Source: CBFGWV01 sp965652545 (GTDB lineage: Bacteria > Pseudomonadota > Gammaproteobacteria > Competibacterales > Competibacteraceae). From it: 17,096 nt of DNA. A program made the position numbers and the translations under genes. Shown here piece after piece: positions 14,651 to 17,096 of this stretch (the first letter of the stretch is position 1; each line of letters opens with the position of its first letter). Where the stretch lies: contig CBFGWV010000076.1 in NCBI GenBank assembly GCA_965652545.1, positions 1-17,096 on the forward strand, written 5' to 3'. The notes under the pieces are model-generated. The model was given only the letters and a program-made list of their open reading frames with translations. It was not told the origin of the DNA and ran no database searches.

Positions 14651-15646
14651 TCAGGCGGTTTCCGCCATCGGTATCAGCGCCCGGGCCATTGCCTGGCCAC
14701 TGAGCCAGGCGTCTTCGATCTTTCTGCCGCGACACCAGTCGCCGCAGGCACCGATGCCATCGTCCGGGGACCACAGGCAGTCCACGCCCAGCGGCTTGGT
14801 GGTCATCGCGTAGCGCCAGCGGTGGGCCATGGCCATGGTGGGTGGCGCGGCAAGACCGCCGCAGGCGTTGCGAAACGCCGTGGTCAGTGCACTGATGACG
14901 GCGATGGCGTCGTCATCCAAGTGCTCGGCGGACCATTCCGGCGTGGCTTGAAGTACCCAGCTCTCTCGGCCCTGGCGTCGCGGTTTGGCGCTGTTGCGTG
15001 CCACCCAGGCCAGGGGGTTGTCGCGTGGGCGGCCGGCATCCCAGCGCACAGGGAGTTGGGCATCAAGGGTCAGCATTACGGTCCAGCACGGCGCCATCTG
15101 CACCGTCGAAAGGCGGGCGTGCCAGCCGGTGCTCTCCGGCAGCAAGGCCATCGCCTGCGGTGCGGGTATGGCCAGGATGACGTGTTCGAAGCGGCCGACC
15201 CGATGACCGTGCTGATCGATCAATTGCCAGCCGTCGGGCATGCGCTCCAATGCGGCTATGCATGTCGACAACTGCACCATGAGACCACGCGCCAGAGCTT
15301 TGGTCATGGCGTTCATGCCGGGAATGCCCACGTAGCGTTCGTGGTCCCAGGGGGCCAGTTGAAACCGGCCGTGATCGAGTCGCGCCTGCCGTGGTGCCCA
15401 TTCGGCAACAACATGGGCATCCTCCCAGATCTTCACTTGCCGAGCGAAGGCCGGATGCCGGACGGTGAAGTATTGCGCGCCGTGATCGAAGCCGCTTTGC
15501 TCGGTACGCCGTGTGGAGGTTCGCCCGCCCATGCCGCGCGCCTTGTCGAACACCGTGACTGCATATCCCCTATCGGCGAGGGCCCGGGCGGCAGTCAGAC
15601 CGGCAATGCCGGCACCGACAATGGCGGTGGAGGGCGCAGAAATCAT
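14651..15646 (-). CDS. FAD-dependent, renalase-like NAD(P)/FAD oxidoreductase
   Basis: A 331-residue flavoprotein of the amine-oxidase/renalase-like superfamily. The N-terminal dinucleotide fold shows STAIVGAGIAGLTAARAL (GxGxxG at residues 11-16), the ribose-binding acidic residue in VFDKA, and the GMGGRTSTRR loop that contacts FAD phosphates. DHGAQYFTVR and a C-terminal GIGACGDWCRGRKIEDAWLSG, the second FAD motif, complete the cofactor site. Bacterial renalases reoxidise mis-reduced dihydropyridine nucleotides, and many members are uncharacterised. The specific substrate cannot be assigned. No signal peptide is convincing because the hydrophobic start is the Rossmann strand. GGGGGA precedes the ATG. 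It lies 71 bases downstream of the LysR gene on the same strand, so co-transcription is possible but a functional link is not obvious. Confidence 0.85.
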   Translation of the reverse strand: MISAPSTAIVGAGIAGLTAARALADRGYAVTVFDKARGMGGRTSTRRTEQSGFDHGAQYFTVRHPAFARQVKIWEDAHVVAEWAPRQARLDHGRFQLAPWDHERYVGIPGMNAMTKALARGLMVQLSTCIAALERMPDGWQLIDQHGHRVGRFEHVILAIPAPQAMALLPESTGWHARLSTVQMAPCWTVMLTLDAQLPVRWDAGRPRDNPLAWVARNSAKPRRQGRESWVLQATPEWSAEHLDDDAIAVISALTTAFRNACGGLAAPPTMAMAHRWRYAMTTKPLGVDCLWSPDDGIGACGDWCRGRKIEDAWLSGQAMARALIPMAETA

Positions 15647-15717
15647 GATCGAATCCCCCGACGCGGTTCATTGAGCTATTACGATCATTGAGGCCGGCGG
15701 ACGGGGTAAAGTTCCGG

Positions 15718-16593
15718 TCAGTGGGTGTCTTCCGCCATGCTGCCGGCCAGCCAGTCGCGCAGCGCCACAATTGGGCCTCGCCGGCTGTTGGCCGCCGGGG
15801 TCAGCCAAGTGTAAAGCCCTGCCGATTCGATAAACCCCAACGGGGCCACCAGGCGCCCGACGGCCAGGTCGCGTCGCACAAGCAACTCCGGCGCCACGGC
15901 CACACCCAGCCCCGCGGCGGCGGCTTCCAGCATGTAGGGGAGATGGTCGAAGACCTGCCCCTCGTAGAGCCCCTCGACGCCGAGCCCCACCCGCCCGGCC
16001 CATTCGGCCCAGGCTTCGCGTCGCGAGGCCGTGTGCAGGCGCGGTACCGCAAGAGCGTCGGCCGGCGTTGCCAGTCGCTCGGCAAGCCTCGGGTGGCATA
16101 CCGGGCCGAAGCGCCCGCCACCCAGCGGCAGGGCATCCAGACCCGCTGGCCAGGGCGGCGTGCCGAACACGATGGCCGCGTCCACGCCCTGGCTGAAATC
16201 GGGCAGGTGGTCGGTGGCCGCCAGACGAAGATCGAGCCCCGGAAGCGCCGCACGCGCACCATCCAGGCGGGGAATCAACCAGCGCATGAGGAAACTGCCC
16301 GGGCAGGCCAGGGTCAGTTGGGCCGAGCGGGTGATCTGTTCGCAGGCGCCGGCCAGCGCATCCAGGGCCTGGCTGGCGCCCGAGAGCAGGGTTTGACCGG
16401 CGGCAGTCAGTTGCAGGTGCTGGCTGCCGCGCTGAAACACCGGTGTGCCCAGCCAGTCCTCCAACTGCCGCACCTGGCGGCTGACGGCACCGTGGGTGAC
16501 ATGCAACTCCTGTGCAGCGCGCGACATGCTGCGCAGTCTTGCGGCGGATTCGAATGCGCGAACGGCGTTCAGCGGCGGGATGCGACGGGCCAT
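15718..16593 (-). CDS. trpI: LysR-type regulator of trpBA (TrpI-like)
   Basis: A 291-residue LysR regulator. The winged helix-turn-helix occupies residues 1-65 (PPLNAVRAFESAARLRSMSRAAQELHVTHGAVSRQVRQLED in part, with FQRG as the wing). A linker helix leads into the periplasmic-binding-protein-like effector domain. ATG at 16593 restores the standard MARRIPPLNAVRAFE start; the open frame runs 41 codons further up, through the operator. It is divergent from trpB, as in Pseudomonas, where TrpI with indoleglycerol phosphate activates trpBA and represses itself. The dyad at 16611-16627 matches the TrpI site as I remember it. The identification rests mainly on position and operator, since LysR proteins look alike; GcvA-like relatives are the alternative by sequence alone. 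Confidence 0.85.
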   Translation of the reverse strand: MARRIPPLNAVRAFESAARLRSMSRAAQELHVTHGAVSRQVRQLEDWLGTPVFQRGSQHLQLTAAGQTLLSGASQALDALAGACEQITRSAQLTLACPGSFLMRWLIPRLDGARAALPGLDLRLAATDHLPDFSQGVDAAIVFGTPPWPAGLDALPLGGGRFGPVCHPRLAERLATPADALAVPRLHTASRREAWAEWAGRVGLGVEGLYEGQVFDHLPYMLEAAAAGLGVAVAPELLVRRDLAVGRLVAPLGFIESAGLYTWLTPAANSRRGPIVALRDWLAGSMAEDTH

Positions 16594-16610
16594 GGCTGGG
16601 CACTGCAGGT

Positions 16611-16627
16611 TGTGAGTATTTCTCACA
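16611..16627. promoter_or_regulatory. TrpI-type operator
   Basis: TGTGAG, TATTT, CTCACA is a perfect six-base dyad with a five-base spacer and includes a LysR T-N11-A core. From memory this equals the TrpI site I described in Pseudomonas trpI-trpBA. It is 17 bases upstream of the regulator start and centred about 65 bases before the likely trpB transcription start, the usual activator position. Confidence 0.7.
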
Positions 16628-16649
16628 GGGTGACGGCTGGATCGTCGCT

Positions 16650-16678
16650 TTGCAAGTGCTTGCCGCCGGCGTACCGTG
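16650..16678 (+). promoter_or_regulatory. weak candidate trpB promoter
   Basis: TTGCAA (16650-16655, four of six) is followed after 16 bases by TACCGT (16672-16677, three of six). A poor -10 fits an activator-dependent promoter, and the spacing to the TrpI site agrees. This is the best pair in the gap but not strong on its own. Confidence 0.3.
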
Positions 16679-16714
16679 TGCCCACTGCCATCGCCATCCG
16701 ACGCGAGGACGATC

Positions 16715-17096
16715 ATGAACGAACCTTTGGATACTTACCGTAGCGGTCCGGACGCCAGTGGGCACTTCGGTATTTTCGGCGGACGCTTCGTCGCCGAGAC
16801 GCTGATGCCGCTGATCCTCGACTTGGAGCGCGAGTACGAGGCTGCCAAGACCGATGCCGAATTCCAGCGCGAGCTGGCGTACTTTCAGCGCGACTATGTC
16901 GGCCGCCCCAGCCCGTTGTACTTCGCCGAGCGCCTGACCGAGCACCTGGGCGGCGCGCAAATCTGGTTCAAGCGCGATGAGCTAAATCACACCGGCAGCC
17001 ACAAGGCCAACAACTGCATCGGCCAGATCCTGCTGGCCAAGCGCATGGGCAAGAAGCGCATCATCGCCGAGACCGGTGCCGGCCAGCACGGCGTGG
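16715..17096 (+). CDS. trpB: tryptophan synthase beta subunit, 5' part (truncated by window end)
   Basis: The first 127 codons of TrpB, which condenses indole with serine in a PLP-dependent reaction, the last step of tryptophan synthesis, as part of the alpha2-beta2 complex. Typical features are GIFGGRFVAETLMPLI (19-34), YFQRDYVGRPSPLYFAERL, WFKRDELNHTGSHKANN (84-100) with the PLP-binding Lys97, and AETGAGQHG (118-126). The whole subunit is usually about 400 residues, so roughly two thirds lies beyond the right edge. The ATG follows GAGG at 16705-16708. It is divergent from the TrpI-like gene and is presumably followed by trpA outside the window. Confidence 0.96.
   Translation, partial: MNEPLDTYRSGPDASGHFGIFGGRFVAETLMPLILDLEREYEAAKTDAEFQRELAYFQRDYVGRPSPLYFAERLTEHLGGAQIWFKRDELNHTGSHKANNCIGQILLAKRMGKKRIIAETGAGQHGV

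Noticed and set aside
15646..15692. ATGATCG/CGATCAT inverted repeat upstream of the FAD oxidoreductase
   Set aside because: A seven-base match with a spacer of over 30 bases that includes the start codon is likely chance.
15668..16960. 430-codon open frame on the minus strand
   Set aside because: It overlaps the TrpI-like gene in another frame and runs antisense into trpB; both of those are well supported, and this translation is low complexity.

Overview
The window is G+C-rich bacterial DNA packed with genes. Short ATGA/GTGA overlaps join co-directional genes and intergenic gaps are small. Several features point to a gammaproteobacterium: a TrpI-like LysR gene divergent from trpB with the TGTGAG-N5-CTCACA dyad, a HemN preceded by an FNR/Anr-type box, and a structured intergenic palindrome of a kind I associate with halophilic or sulfur-oxidising gammaproteobacteria. 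The family or genus cannot be named safely. No rRNA, tRNA, CRISPR array or transposase was seen, and no gene-free stretch exceeds 300 bases.

Positions 9-5172 hold the most unusual block. Four genes are translationally coupled on the + strand: a 6-pyruvoyl-tetrahydropterin-synthase (PTPS/QueD) homologue, a GT-B glycosyltransferase, a class I methyltransferase and a multi-span flippase-like (UPF0104/AglD) membrane protein. A stand-alone RibD-type reductase follows on the - strand, then a GTP cyclohydrolase II with a 200-residue N-terminal extension on the + strand. GTP cyclohydrolase II and a RibD reductase without the deaminase would give a ribitylated diaminopyrimidine. A PTPS fold that has lost its catalytic triad, a glycosyltransferase, a methyltransferase and a membrane protein suggest that this is turned into a modified, perhaps lipid-linked or exported, pteridine-like compound rather than riboflavin. 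This is my best candidate for an undescribed pathway. A TTGTG/TGTACA motif in the reductase/cyclohydrolase divergent region recurs inside the cyclohydrolase gene and may be an operator.

Positions 5187-7466 carry hemN (anaerobic heme synthesis) behind a probable FNR/Anr site, and a DUF2189 membrane protein. Positions 7471-13411 carry a predicted peptide-ligation/modification module: a circularly permuted ATP-grasp gene and an alpha-E gene in one operon, divergent from a 1095-residue transglutaminase-DUF2126 fusion.

Positions 13433-13544 hold a perfect 30-bp inverted repeat enclosing two smaller hairpins. After it come a small uncharacterised gene and a divergent S24/LexA-type repressor, separated by two mirrored CCCAAAYGGG sites, each lying in the spacer of one of two face-to-face promoters. 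This looks like a compact, possibly phage-derived, switch. The window ends with a renalase-like FAD oxidoreductase, a TrpI-like regulator, and the 5' part of trpB, which runs off the right edge.
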